DNA from: Segatella copri
GTDB taxonomy: Bacteria > Bacteroidota > Bacteroidia > Bacteroidales > Bacteroidaceae
Direction of reading: 5' to 3'
DNA length: 64,000 bases
Assembly: GCF_002224675.1 (NCBI RefSeq)
Contig: NZ_NMPZ01000009.1
Coordinates: forward strand, 88,269 to 152,268
The translations under genes and the position numbers were made by a program. The notes under the pieces are model-generated. The model made no database searches and was not told where the DNA came from. It worked only from the letters and a program-made list of their open reading frames with translations. Positions 26,511-35,788 of this stretch are shown here, piece after piece. The stretch's first letter is position 1. The number at the start of each line of letters is the position of its first letter.

Positions 26511-27542
26511 TTATTGCCTTAATTTCGACTGATAATCAACGCTTTGCTTCAAATACATCATCAAAAGCATCAAACCCAAGAACACCATAACAAGCGAAAT
26601 AGCCCCTAAATCAGCAAAGGAGTCATATAACCCATGAACTATAGCAGGAATACTGACTGCAAGAACATATAATCCTCGTCTATACTTTGGATAGAGATGA
26701 GCAAACGACAAGAAATAACCTGCAATACCGCACCAACAAGCATGAAGGAACGGCAAGCTTGTCAATCTTGCAATGTTCAGGAAGAACGAAACATCATACG
26801 TCTGCTCAGCATTTACCGTCATCTGATATTGAACTCCTTCAAAAACTCCAAAAGAGATTCCTGCCATCAAGCCATAAAACACCATCGTTTGAGGTATTAA
26901 CGGTTCCTTTGCATTCCTTAATATAATAAGGAGCGGTATCATCTTTCCGAATTCTTCCGTAAGTCCAACTCCAAAGACATACCCAAGAATATTAAAAGGA
27001 AAATGCACACCTGTAAAAGCATAGAAAGGATTGACTTTAGGTAAACCTAACAAATCCCATGCAACAAACACACAAAGTTGAGTCAAAAAGAATACATTCA
27101 AAGTTGTCTTCAACTTGACCTGATGAGTTTTGAAACAAGCATAGAAGAACAAGCCCCAAATTATTGAGAAGTACAATGAGACCTCATAAAAAATGAAAAA
27201 TCCTCCTAATGGTATGGTCATGATAATCATTGGCAACAATCCCACTAAAGCCAAGATTAAGAATCGCTGATCTGAAAGGAATTGCTTGGAAAACAACTTG
27301 GCTTTCGGGAATATTAACTCCGAACCTATCGCAGACAACTGTGCTAATACATTTCCTTTGTTTGGGACATGACTCTTTAGGTTAGCTTGTTTCAAATAAA
27401 AGCCAACCGTCCGTTCAAGACTATCACCATCGGCAATAGCCTTGTCCTGCTTTAGCACCTCCCCATTGTTGACATACGAGAGCAAAGTTTGCTCATCGTA
27501 TGGTCCAAAGCGATGATTGTTGCGGATTACATAAATGACCAT
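26511..27542 (-). CDS. GYF-domain and PrsW-family intramembrane protease-like protein
   Basis: About 343 residues from the ATG at 27542; a TTG at 27551 could add three. A GYF_2-like domain occupies residues 1-55 (NNHRFGPYDEQTLLSYVNNG), and a polytopic membrane domain follows. The PrsW signature is present: GLTEEFGKMIPLLIIL (EExxK) near residue 192, GVFEGVQYQ, HACWCGIAGYF and VHGLYDSF. PrsW proteases cut membrane anti-sigma factors in other bacteria; its target here is unknown, possibly a cluster membrane protein. It is 1 nt after a 50-residue membrane protein gene. Confidence 0.85.
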   Translation of the reverse strand: MVIYVIRNNHRFGPYDEQTLLSYVNNGEVLKQDKAIADGDSLERTVGFYLKQANLKSHVPNKGNVLAQLSAIGSELIFPKAKLFSKQFLSDQRFLILALVGLLPMIIMTIPLGGFFIFYEVSLYFSIIWGLFFYACFKTHQVKLKTTLNVFFLTQLCVFVAWDLLGLPKVNPFYAFTGVHFPFNILGYVFGVGLTEEFGKMIPLLIILRNAKEPLIPQTMVFYGLMAGISFGVFEGVQYQMTVNAEQTYDVSFFLNIARLTSLPFLHACWCGIAGYFLSFAHLYPKYRRGLYVLAVSIPAIVHGLYDSFADLGAISLVMVFLGLMLLMMYLKQSVDYQSKLRQ

Positions 27543-27543
27543 C

Positions 27544-27696
27544 TTATCCAAAGAGTTTATCCATTAACTTATTCCAACCCAATTTTATCAAACCAAACAA
27601 CAAGATTCCACAAATAATTATGAGTGCCAAAAACACTTTTGTTGTCCAATCTTCATCTCCACCAATAAGCCCCCAAAAGATACCACCCAAAAACAT
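27544..27696 (-). CDS. 50-residue membrane protein
   Basis: The short frame begins MFLGGIFWGLIGGDEDW. It has one strong transmembrane segment (VFLALIIICGILLFGLIKLG) and ends in NKLMDKLFG. The start is 4 nt after the kinase stop and the stop is 1 nt before the PrsW start, so all three are likely coupled. No family recognised. The short soluble ends and conserved position suggest a subunit, a kinase anchor, or a PrsW substrate. Confidence 0.65.
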   Translation of the reverse strand: MFLGGIFWGLIGGDEDWTTKVFLALIIICGILLFGLIKLGWNKLMDKLFG

Positions 27697-27700
27697 AATA

Positions 27701-29176
27701 TTAATTATTTACAAGTTGTACTACTATCAATCTACCTCCCTGACTCTTATCAAGCAATATCTGCCTACCATCTGTCAAAGGCACATATTCCCCAATACCA
27801 ATAGGCTTTTTATCCGTCGCATCATACATATCTGGCAAACGGCGATTAATGAGAATCCATTGATTATTAAAGAAATGGAAGTCACCTACAGGTTTTTTAT
27901 CCTCATCTGTCGTTTTCTCATTTGCAGAAACAAGACGATTAGAATGCCACTTATACAAAGTCTGCTTATCATACACCATCAATCTGTAATTCTCAGACAT
28001 ATACTTTCCGTGAGAAGGTGCATAATAGAAATTGAGAATAGGCAATTGCCCTTTATATTCTGTTCCACAGAAAGGACATCTTGGCTTGGTAGTATTGTCA
28101 AAGACATACCAATGCGCCTCACATTTCGGATTTTGACAAGGTTGAACCAGATCACAAGTTTTAACCAAAGCATCTTCCCATTCGGCAGCACTTGGACGAG
28201 CAGAAGGATTATGAAGTCCATCTATAAAAGCTCTATCAAATAACTTTTTCAAATACGGACCACAAATTGTATATGGTAGTTTTGTAGGGTCACCTTGTGG
28301 CAACTGACTCTTATCTAGATCTTGAGGTTTTACACGATTTGTCTTATCTGTCGGATGCTCTATAAATAAAGCCTTTTCTCCCATCGACAACTCTTCATCT
28401 TTTGCAGGATCTATATCCCATACTTTGCCACCTCGCAGAGGATGACGATTTAGCAAGTACATATATATGAGCACAGCTAAAGCATGACGGTCTGTTGCGA
28501 TACTCGGAAGTTTTTTATTAGGATCGCCAATCTTCAAGCCTTTGGTTTCCATAACCTCAGGTGCTATAAAATCAGGTGTACCTAAAACTCCTGCATCATA
28601 TTTTCCAGGAACAACCAATTCGTCAGCATCAATAATACAAGAATTACCAGAAATAGGATCTACAAGCACATTTTTATACGATAAATCAGAATGAGCAAGA
28701 CCGGCAGCATGCAACCTTCTGACAGCACGAGCTAGTTTTAAACACATGTGTAAATCAGAAAGCCAAGTACCCTTTTGGTCTGCTGGGACAAAACGATTTC
28801 TCAATTTTGCAGATGCAAACCATTTACCTTCTTTTTCCTTACCATCAAAGGGCCCACCTTTAAAGAAATACTTACTTGGATAAAAGGGTAAGACCACACC
28901 GATCTTTCCATTCCATTCAACAAGTCGATCTGGCATAATTAAATAGTCTTTCCAATATTTACCCTCTACAGTCTCAAATATTCGTTTATGGTAAGGGCCT
29001 ACAATATTTTCCAAACGATTTTTATCACTTGGTGAAAGAGTCTTTCGATAAAAAGCGACAACGTATGTCTTGTCTATTGAAAAATAAACATCCTTGACAC
29101 CACCTTGAGCTTTGATTTCATCATAAAACTCAACGGTTGTGCCATCAGATGCCTTTAATATTACTTTATTTGCCAT
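27701..29176 (-). CDS. Ser/Thr protein kinase of TerY-P type triad
   Basis: A 491-residue protein kinase-like protein. Gly-rich loop region AQGGVKDVYF and a candidate lysine in VVAFYRK near the start; catalytic loop HSDLSYKNVLVD near residue 160 (His-x-Asp and Asn); metal-binding Asp in CIIDADELV replacing DFG; activation segment ending in APEV. The C-terminal third has a zinc-ribbon-like set (CQNPKCEAHW ... CPFCG) and a beta-rich tail. It is 11 nt after the PP2C gene and follows a TerY-like gene with a zinc ribbon, exactly the kinase-phosphatase-vWA triad described for Ter stress systems. Phosphotransfer is likely; substrates are unknown. Confidence 0.88.
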   Translation of the reverse strand: MANKVILKASDGTTVEFYDEIKAQGGVKDVYFSIDKTYVVAFYRKTLSPSDKNRLENIVGPYHKRIFETVEGKYWKDYLIMPDRLVEWNGKIGVVLPFYPSKYFFKGGPFDGKEKEGKWFASAKLRNRFVPADQKGTWLSDLHMCLKLARAVRRLHAAGLAHSDLSYKNVLVDPISGNSCIIDADELVVPGKYDAGVLGTPDFIAPEVMETKGLKIGDPNKKLPSIATDRHALAVLIYMYLLNRHPLRGGKVWDIDPAKDEELSMGEKALFIEHPTDKTNRVKPQDLDKSQLPQGDPTKLPYTICGPYLKKLFDRAFIDGLHNPSARPSAAEWEDALVKTCDLVQPCQNPKCEAHWYVFDNTTKPRCPFCGTEYKGQLPILNFYYAPSHGKYMSENYRLMVYDKQTLYKWHSNRLVSANEKTTDEDKKPVGDFHFFNNQWILINRRLPDMYDATDKKPIGIGEYVPLTDGRQILLDKSQGGRLIVVQLVNN

Positions 29177-29187
29177 AATATACTTTT

Positions 29188-30624
29188 CTAATACAATATT
29201 GCAATCGTTCTATCATCATGGTTACCTGGTGACCAGAAGTCTAGCCAGTTAAGAAGTTGTTCTTTGGCTGCTTCATTATCATCAGACAAATCCACCCCTT
29301 TTTCCTTTAAATCATTCCAAAGTGCATCCCATTTATCAGGATTATTCAAGTTTGCGTCTGTTTCAAACTTTGGGTCACTTACGCCATCTGTCATCAAGAA
29401 CAATGCAGTAAAGTCTGGAACTATATAAAAGCGAAGACGCTGGTATAAAGCTGTCGCATCCTTGAATATCTCTGGCATTGTCAAAAATCGAGTTTGACCA
29501 GCAAACTCTCCCTCATCAGGTACACCAAGTAATTTTATGGTATGCATCTCTTTATCATAGAGACATATTGCACCATCGCCAACCCAAAAAGATGCAACAA
29601 ACCAACCATAACTAAACTTCTTGCAAATCGTCAACAATAAAGTCGTAGCATAAATCTTTGTTGGTTGATTTTGTGCAGCAGCCTCAGCATAAATTGCTTT
29701 TTGAGCACGAAAGGCAGCCGTACCAACAATCTTGTAGATATAATCCCCAACCATTTTACGAGCCTCGCTTTCGCTGTCTTCCTTAAACTGGTCATATGTA
29801 TCTATCTCTTCTTCAAATTTCTTACTATCCAACAATTGCTCCTTGCAATAATCGACTGCCGTTTCACAAGCTATTCGAGAACCTTCACGAGAAAAGGGAG
29901 CAGAACCAGCTCCATCAGCAACAGCCATAATATACCATCCATTTTCAAGATGAGCCATTTTGAAATGGTCATCACGAGGTTTTGCTTCTTGGGCATGCGA
30001 ACGGCCACGCTTGCTGGCAGCTACAATATCCTTTTGAGGAGCACCGTCATCCAGAGCCTCAACCTTCACATATTCACATTGTACATCTTCATTCTGATAA
30101 CGTGGTTCAGGCATATTTTCCCAATCCACAGGTAAATTCTTCCACAATTTACGTGGGTCTTGATTGATGACAAAAGGAATCTTACGTTCTAAGACGGGTC
30201 TATCTTCTGGCAAGAATATACCTTTATATTTATAGCATAGCGTCAATTCAAATGTTGATTCAGCCGTTGCTGTACCACCATTACGTAATGGCTCTAAAGT
30301 TGGTAAACCACTAATAGTAAAACTATGTCCATCCTCCGCCACAGTTATCGTTAAACCATGCATTTCTTCTGATATGCCGCTTACTTCAACAAGCACCATA
30401 TTTTCATCAGGAACGTTCACTGTCTGTGAATATTCCTTTCCTTCTTTAGCATTCGGTATCGAAAATACTAAAGACCTTACTTTATTTTCTGCAACTAAAA
30501 TATTGTCCATCAGATGTTCTTTATATTGATTCCACAATTTGTCTGAAAGGAACTTCAAGAAGTCTTCCACCTTCTCGTCGTTCTTCCCTTGACAAACTAT
30601 ATCTATTATCTTTTCTACATTCAT
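29188..30624 (-). CDS. PP2C-type phosphatase of TerY-P triad with Ig-like N-terminus
   Basis: A 478-residue protein. Residues ~50-150 look like an Ig/cadherin-like beta domain (VFSIPNAKEGKEYSQTVNV, GLTITVAEDGHSFTISGLP). Residues ~215-478 are a PP2C-type phosphatase with MAVADGAGSAPFSREG (metal-binding Asp), ATTLLL, WVGDGAICLYD and MTDGVSDPKF. Metal-binding aspartates are retained, so activity is expected. It reverses phosphorylation by the kinase 11 nt downstream and follows the TerY-like gene by 4 nt. There is no signal peptide, so the Ig-like domain is probably cytoplasmic, which is unusual. Confidence 0.88.
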   Translation of the reverse strand: MNVEKIIDIVCQGKNDEKVEDFLKFLSDKLWNQYKEHLMDNILVAENKVRSLVFSIPNAKEGKEYSQTVNVPDENMVLVEVSGISEEMHGLTITVAEDGHSFTISGLPTLEPLRNGGTATAESTFELTLCYKYKGIFLPEDRPVLERKIPFVINQDPRKLWKNLPVDWENMPEPRYQNEDVQCEYVKVEALDDGAPQKDIVAASKRGRSHAQEAKPRDDHFKMAHLENGWYIMAVADGAGSAPFSREGSRIACETAVDYCKEQLLDSKKFEEEIDTYDQFKEDSESEARKMVGDYIYKIVGTAAFRAQKAIYAEAAAQNQPTKIYATTLLLTICKKFSYGWFVASFWVGDGAICLYDKEMHTIKLLGVPDEGEFAGQTRFLTMPEIFKDATALYQRLRFYIVPDFTALFLMTDGVSDPKFETDANLNNPDKWDALWNDLKEKGVDLSDDNEAAKEQLLNWLDFWSPGNHDDRTIAILY

Positions 30625-30628
30625 AGCT

Positions 30629-31681
30629 TTATCCTCTTCCTCTTGTTATATCAGCTCCACCTGCAGCAATCTCACCCAAAGAGCCTTCCATACCACACCA
30701 AGGGCAAGCTGTCGTATTTCCGTCTGAACACATAATATTACCACATTCACAGACCACTACACCTAATTGTGCGCCACAACAAGGACAGGTTGGTACACCA
30801 CGCAAAGCAGTAGTATTGATACTCTGGTTAGAATTTCCATCAGACAAGCTATTATATGTTTCTTCATCTATAGGATAAGCACCAACCAACTTAAACTCAT
30901 TCTTCAATAAGCCAAGGTTTCCGTAATCCATGTCCTTGTACTCAGCCATTCGTTTTGCATATTTTACGAGATAAGTTTTCTTGGTATTGGAGCATTTGCC
31001 TACCAACACTACAAAATTCTCATCTATGATACAAGGCTTAGAAGTATCTACCTTTTCAAGATTTATACCAGATGTAGGTGCCAACTTTACGTCATCATCA
31101 CCCATATCCGTCACAGAAACGCTTGTTGCCTTGATGGAAGCAGTAACCCATTTGAAGAATGACTTGAACGAAATTTCATCAGTATTATTCAAACGAAGCA
31201 CATTATCTGATATTTGTCCCAGCAACTGCGTATTCGCATTATCACCGATAGATATTGCTACAATATTAGCTGAATGACGATACTTCTGATTCCAACGAGT
31301 GAAAGCTGAAGTTGGATCATCTGTAGGAGTTCCATCTGTAAAGAGGAAAATGATTGGTTTCCAATCACCTTTTTTCTCCAAGGTTGTCTTCACTAACGAC
31401 TTGTCCATATCATCCATCAAAAAGTTAAGAGCAGCACCTAAAGACGTACCTCCACCAATAGGAAACGTTGGAGGATAGAATTTATACAATTCCGTCAAAG
31501 GCGTCACACTTTTTGCTTTACCAGCAAAAGCTATCACTGATATATATGCTGTTTCAAGAGCATACGGATCGGTACGCAATTCTTGAACTATCATTCTCAT
31601 ACCATCCTGCACTTGCTGGATTGGCTCTCCTACCATTGACTCTGATACGTCAACTAGGAAATATATAGGTAATCTTCTCAT
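30629..31681 (-). CDS. terY: TerY-like vWA protein with C-terminal zinc ribbon
   Basis: A 350-residue protein. The N-terminal vWA domain has the metal-ion-dependent adhesion motif DVSES near residue 11, the Thr loop GGGTSLG, and TDGTPTDD. The C-terminal ~50 residues carry paired Cys motifs (CPCCGAQ, CECGNIMCSDG, ACPWCG), a double zinc ribbon. Proteins of this kind are the vWA component of the TerY-P triad, thought to scaffold kinase, phosphatase and client proteins. It begins the triad and lies 61 nt after the helicase gene. The symbol reflects family resemblance only. Confidence 0.85.
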   Translation of the reverse strand: MRRLPIYFLVDVSESMVGEPIQQVQDGMRMIVQELRTDPYALETAYISVIAFAGKAKSVTPLTELYKFYPPTFPIGGGTSLGAALNFLMDDMDKSLVKTTLEKKGDWKPIIFLFTDGTPTDDPTSAFTRWNQKYRHSANIVAISIGDNANTQLLGQISDNVLRLNNTDEISFKSFFKWVTASIKATSVSVTDMGDDDVKLAPTSGINLEKVDTSKPCIIDENFVVLVGKCSNTKKTYLVKYAKRMAEYKDMDYGNLGLLKNEFKLVGAYPIDEETYNSLSDGNSNQSINTTALRGVPTCPCCGAQLGVVVCECGNIMCSDGNTTACPWCGMEGSLGEIAAGGADITRGRG

Positions 31682-31742
31682 TGTTAAAATATTATTAAAT
31701 TGTCAATTTCATTGCATTATTATCAATATTTGAATCAACATA

Positions 31743-33752
31743 TTACGTAAGTTTTACTGTCAATGTTCTATTGTCTAATTGGCATTGCTTTAGTGGATGT
31801 CTTATTACATCCGTATAAATCTCAAATATCACATTCAATGCATTCAGACATCTCTTTTCCGTGTAATTGCCAACCAAAAAATCATCAATCATCCGTGAAT
31901 AATCATCTGTTTGATACGTAGACATAATAAGTTCCATAACCTTTTGCAATTCCCAAAATGCTTTTTCATATTCTCCAGAATGAACCAATAACTTAAAAGC
32001 ATTAAGAGAATGAATCATCAATTCTGCGGAAGACATACAAACTTCTCGTTGTCGAATAAAACATATAAAATTGTCACATATAGGATTTGCAACTTTTATT
32101 GTTTCGTTCCGAACACTAACAGCTTCTTGCTTGTTTTCTGTAGTTACTTGTTGATTTACTCTCAACTTATTTAAAAACTCGAAAATTTCATCATCAGAAA
32201 TTATGTCGCTATATGTTATTGGCTTTGTCAAGTATAAATCTTGCAGAGATTTTGCACGACTCAAAGCAACATACAATTGTCCCGGAGCAAAAATATGACT
32301 TTTCAAGTCTATAATAACCTGATTATAAGTTTGTCCTTGTGCCTTATGTATCGTAAAAGCATAAGCAAGCTTTATTGGAAACTGATTCGTACGTTGTACA
32401 AAAGGAGTCTTTCTCACTAATTTATGCTTTTGCTCATCATATATCATCTCATAGCGATACTCTGTCTTTTGACTTGCTTTGTATCTATCATTGGGATTTG
32501 GGCACATGATTGACATCTTATTTTTATCAAGAAGAATAGTAAAATAGTCACCATTAAAATCTAGAATAGTACCAAAGTCCCCATTAATGTATCCCATTCG
32601 CTTACTACTTTTGGTAAGAACAACTCTTGCACCTATTTTAAAGATAAGTTGCGAATCATAAGCTGAAGGTACTATAATTTCTCGAATATCTTCCTTTGAA
32701 GGTAATTCACTATGTTTCAAGGTTACAGTTTCATCACTATTTCTCTTACGAATAACATACTCCGCATCTATCGTAGTCTTTACCCCTGGCAATTCCTCTA
32801 GCTTTTTTGTATTTACATTTCTCACTTCTTCATTCGAAGAGGCAATATAGACAGCATCTTTTGGTAAATCTTTATCATCAACAACTCTTCGATTTATTTC
32901 ATTGATTACCTGAACTTTTCGTTTCTCGCTCATTGGCTTTCTGAATTCATCCAATATCTTAACAAACTCAGAATCATTTTGCTGACGATAAGATTTTGCT
33001 AATTCAAAAAGTTTTACATTATCTAGTTCTTTTTGTATAATGTGACTATTAAAGAAATAGATTCCTCCATATTCCCTTTTCAAATATTCATATACTGCAT
33101 CATCACTTACTATTGGTGGAAGTTGGAATAAATCTCCAACTAGTACAACAGCAATGCCGCCAAATGGCAAAGTATTTTCCAATGCCTTTTGACAAATTTG
33201 ATTCATCATTTCAAATAAGTCTGCACGAACCATTGATATTTCATCTATGACAAGAAGTTTTACTCCTATCAATGAATGACGAATAGAAGCAACTTTACCT
33301 GATGTTATATTTTCTGGATTCTGATATCCCTCATCTAAATTATCAAAAGCACCATAAAAGAAAGAATGCATAGTCCTTGCACCTTTATATAATGATGCCG
33401 CTAGATTTGTAGGAACAAGCACCTGACAGCCTTGAACCTTTTGGGTGATTCTATTAATTAGATAAGTCTTTCCGCATCCTGCCTTCCCATGTACAAAAGT
33501 TATGCCAGAGGGAGAACCCATCAAATAGTTATATACCTCTTCTTGTGTACTACATTTTGGCTCTATATAAGAAACATTATCTGCTATATTCATAGGGTGC
33601 ACTACAGAATCCCCATTCGTTTCGGGAAGAATTATCGGCTTATCAATTTGAATAGGACGCATATTAGTCCCCTCTCCCTTGTTTTCTGTTTCCTGGGGAG
33701 AGTTTAAACGAATTTTAAGCAAACTTAATACATTTTTTAAAAAGCTGTTCAT
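31743..33752 (-). CDS. Pif1/RecD-like SF1 DNA helicase
   Basis: 669 residues from the ATG at 33752 (a TTG at 33758 is also in frame). Walker A is VHGKAGCGKTYL near residue 88. Walker B is LLVIDEISMV near residue 165, followed by VLVGDLFQLPPI (motif III). Motifs V and VI are present as AYAFTIHKAQGQTYNQV and LYVALSRAKS. This is the Pif1/RecD2 type that unwinds DNA 5'-3'. The C-terminal ~130 residues are a helical extension unlike standard Pif1. It sits between the AIM24-like and TerY genes, tying DNA processing to the Ter cluster. Confidence 0.9.
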   Translation of the reverse strand: MNSFLKNVLSLLKIRLNSPQETENKGEGTNMRPIQIDKPIILPETNGDSVVHPMNIADNVSYIEPKCSTQEEVYNYLMGSPSGITFVHGKAGCGKTYLINRITQKVQGCQVLVPTNLAASLYKGARTMHSFFYGAFDNLDEGYQNPENITSGKVASIRHSLIGVKLLVIDEISMVRADLFEMMNQICQKALENTLPFGGIAVVLVGDLFQLPPIVSDDAVYEYLKREYGGIYFFNSHIIQKELDNVKLFELAKSYRQQNDSEFVKILDEFRKPMSEKRKVQVINEINRRVVDDKDLPKDAVYIASSNEEVRNVNTKKLEELPGVKTTIDAEYVIRKRNSDETVTLKHSELPSKEDIREIIVPSAYDSQLIFKIGARVVLTKSSKRMGYINGDFGTILDFNGDYFTILLDKNKMSIMCPNPNDRYKASQKTEYRYEMIYDEQKHKLVRKTPFVQRTNQFPIKLAYAFTIHKAQGQTYNQVIIDLKSHIFAPGQLYVALSRAKSLQDLYLTKPITYSDIISDDEIFEFLNKLRVNQQVTTENKQEAVSVRNETIKVANPICDNFICFIRQREVCMSSAELMIHSLNAFKLLVHSGEYEKAFWELQKVMELIMSTYQTDDYSRMIDDFLVGNYTEKRCLNALNVIFEIYTDVIRHPLKQCQLDNRTLTVKLT

Positions 33753-33763
33753 ACACAATAAAC

Positions 33764-34429
33764 TTAGTTATTTTTATAAACTATCATCGGAAGAGGACTC
33801 AGATAGACCTTACCAGGTCCTATCACCTTCATCAAACTCAATCCCTCTCCTCGCAAAACATTACCAACAGACCAACCTGCCTGAATCTGTGAAGAAGAGA
33901 AACCTTTGAAAGCTACGATATGATTTTCATCAATTTCTATCGTTTCACCAATGCCCAGAATCTTTTCTATTGGGGAACCAAGGGAATCAAGAAAAACAGT
34001 AGCATTACCATCTATCTTTTGGAAAAGTCCTACTCCACCCACTAATCCTTGAAGGCTTATATTAAGGTTCAAGTTTATCTTATTCGTGGATGCAACATAA
34101 TGTCCACGACGACAGATTAAGTTTTCTCCTTGCAATCTAATAGGAACGAGAGCACAACAACTACCTGAAAGTACCATTTTTTTCTCCATATTTGTTGGAT
34201 TATAAAAGCGGATTATCAATATTGATTCACCTGACAACGCAGATTTCAAGACACCACCCAAAAGGCTTCCCAATCCACCATTGCCAGAACCACTTCCATT
34301 AAACTCCACATCACGTTGCAAAGCCTCATCAACATAGACAATACTTCCACGCTCTGCATAAAACGATTCTTCTGGTGACAATGTCACTTCAAGAGTCTTA
34401 TACTCATATCCTACTATCTTGCAATTCAT
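33764..34429 (-). CDS. AIM24/TIGR00266-family protein
   Basis: A 221-residue all-beta protein. The pattern of AERGSIVYVDE, the Gly-rich loop (GSGSGNGGLGSLLGGVLKSA) and GSCCALVPIRLQGENLICRR matches the TIGR00266/AIM24 family, which is related to tryptophan-RNA-binding attenuator-like folds. The biochemical role of the family is not established, but members recur beside vWA and TerD proteins. The gene is 6 nt after the TerY-like gene at 34436 and 11 nt before the helicase. Confidence 0.82.
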   Translation of the reverse strand: MNCKIVGYEYKTLEVTLSPEESFYAERGSIVYVDEALQRDVEFNGSGSGNGGLGSLLGGVLKSALSGESILIIRFYNPTNMEKKMVLSGSCCALVPIRLQGENLICRRGHYVASTNKINLNLNISLQGLVGGVGLFQKIDGNATVFLDSLGSPIEKILGIGETIEIDENHIVAFKGFSSSQIQAGWSVGNVLRGEGLSLMKVIGPGKVYLSPLPMIVYKNN

Positions 34430-34435
34430 ATCACT

Positions 34436-35074
34436 TTATACCACTAAATTTACTTCTGTTGGAGGTGCAGGCAGTTCTACCGGGTCAGTAACACCCATCG
34501 TCTTACCACCTCCTATGATATTGATTGATACCCATTGGAAGAACTTCTTGAATGTATTACTATCCATTGTGTCAAGTGTAAAGACATTGTTAGTAAGCTT
34601 CTTCAAAGGTTCTGTTTTTGCCTTAGGTCCTGCAGCACAAGCCACAATATTTGTGAACTGATGTGCTTTGACCTTTGGTATCACATTATCGTATGCCAAC
34701 AAATCCGAAGGTTTTCCATCTGTCAAGATAAACAATAATGGCATCCAATCGCCTTTTTGCTCTTTAGATCCCATATTCACCTCTGCATCATATCGTTGAC
34801 ACAACAATTCCAAAGCTGCTCCCATGTGAGTTGGTCCAGCTTCAGGACAAGCAATCTCCGGCAATTGAAGGTTCTCCAATTCGGTCAAAGGAAGAATTTG
34901 CTTGACATCCTTATCGTATGTTATAATACTGATACAAGCCGTTTCCAAAGCGTATGGATCCAATCGCAAAGATGCTATCATATCCGACAGTCCCACCTTC
35001 ACAGACTCTATAGGTTCACCTTTCATGGAACCAGAAGTATCTATCAATATATAAACAGGTAATCTTCTACTCAT
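34436..35074 (-). CDS. terY: TerY-like vWA protein, second copy
   Basis: 212 residues from the ATG at 35074 (MSRRLPVYILIDTSGSM); an earlier in-frame start would add 17 unrelated residues. Metal site: DTSGS at residue ~11, then a Thr loop within AGPTHMGAALELL, and TDGKPSD. There is no zinc ribbon. It differs from the neighbour at 35138 yet shares length and motifs. It is followed after 6 nt by the AIM24-like gene. It likely forms metal-dependent protein contacts. Confidence 0.85.
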   Translation of the reverse strand: MSRRLPVYILIDTSGSMKGEPIESVKVGLSDMIASLRLDPYALETACISIITYDKDVKQILPLTELENLQLPEIACPEAGPTHMGAALELLCQRYDAEVNMGSKEQKGDWMPLLFILTDGKPSDLLAYDNVIPKVKAHQFTNIVACAAGPKAKTEPLKKLTNNVFTLDTMDSNTFKKFFQWVSINIIGGGKTMGVTDPVELPAPPTEVNLVV

Positions 35075-35137
35075 AATTTGTTTAAAGATTAAATTATAGA
35101 TGATGCTCTTACGAAAGAGCACCATCCTTAATAAAAT

Positions 35138-35776
35138 TTATACTACGATATTAACCTCTGGTGGTGGAGGTGGCAACTCACTCATTGTTGTAGCTTCGCA
35201 AGCAGTATCCTCAACAGATTTACTACTTGTACTGATTGAAGCTGAGACCCATTTGAAGAAAGCCTTGATAGTCGCACTATCGGCAGTATCTAGCTGAACC
35301 ACATTTTCTGTGATTTGCTTCAACGTATTGGTATTAGCACCTTGACCAGCAGCACAAGCTACAACCATACCACACTTACGCTTCTTGAATTCCTCAAGTC
35401 CCTTTGTAATAGAGTCGGTCGGTTCACCATCTGTCATAATGAAAACCAATGGTCGCCAATCTCCCTTTACCTCAGCTGTGGTCTTTGTAATCTCACTATC
35501 TATCTTCTGCGATAGTAGTTCCAACGCACCACCTAATGCTGTGCAACCACTTGCATCAATGTTTGGCTGTTGGAATGCCGCCAACTCTGTAAGAGGTGAA
35601 ACCTGCTGTGCAGATGTATTAAAAGTGATAATACTGATATACGCTGTTTCCAACGCATACGGATCACTTCTCAACGTGGAGATAAGCGTTTGAACGCCAT
35701 TTTTCACTGCCTCGATAGGTTCACCATACATAGAACCCGAAGTGTCGAGGAGTAGATATACAGGTAATCTTCTCAT
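35138..35776 (-). CDS. terY: TerY-like vWA protein, third copy
   Basis: A 212-residue single vWA domain: MRRLPVYLLLDTSGSMYGEP carries the metal site, SGCTALGGALELL the Thr loop, and MTDGEPTD the Asp site. The C-terminus ends ELPPPPPEVNIVV, a Pro-rich tail with a near match in the second copy (ELPAPPTEVNLVV). The shared tail might be a partner-binding peptide. The gene starts 12 nt after TerD copy 4 and ends 63 nt before the second TerY-like start. Confidence 0.87.
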   Translation of the reverse strand: MRRLPVYLLLDTSGSMYGEPIEAVKNGVQTLISTLRSDPYALETAYISIITFNTSAQQVSPLTELAAFQQPNIDASGCTALGGALELLSQKIDSEITKTTAEVKGDWRPLVFIMTDGEPTDSITKGLEEFKKRKCGMVVACAAGQGANTNTLKQITENVVQLDTADSATIKAFFKWVSASISTSSKSVEDTACEATTMSELPPPPPEVNIVV

Positions 35777-35788
35777 TTTATAAACATT

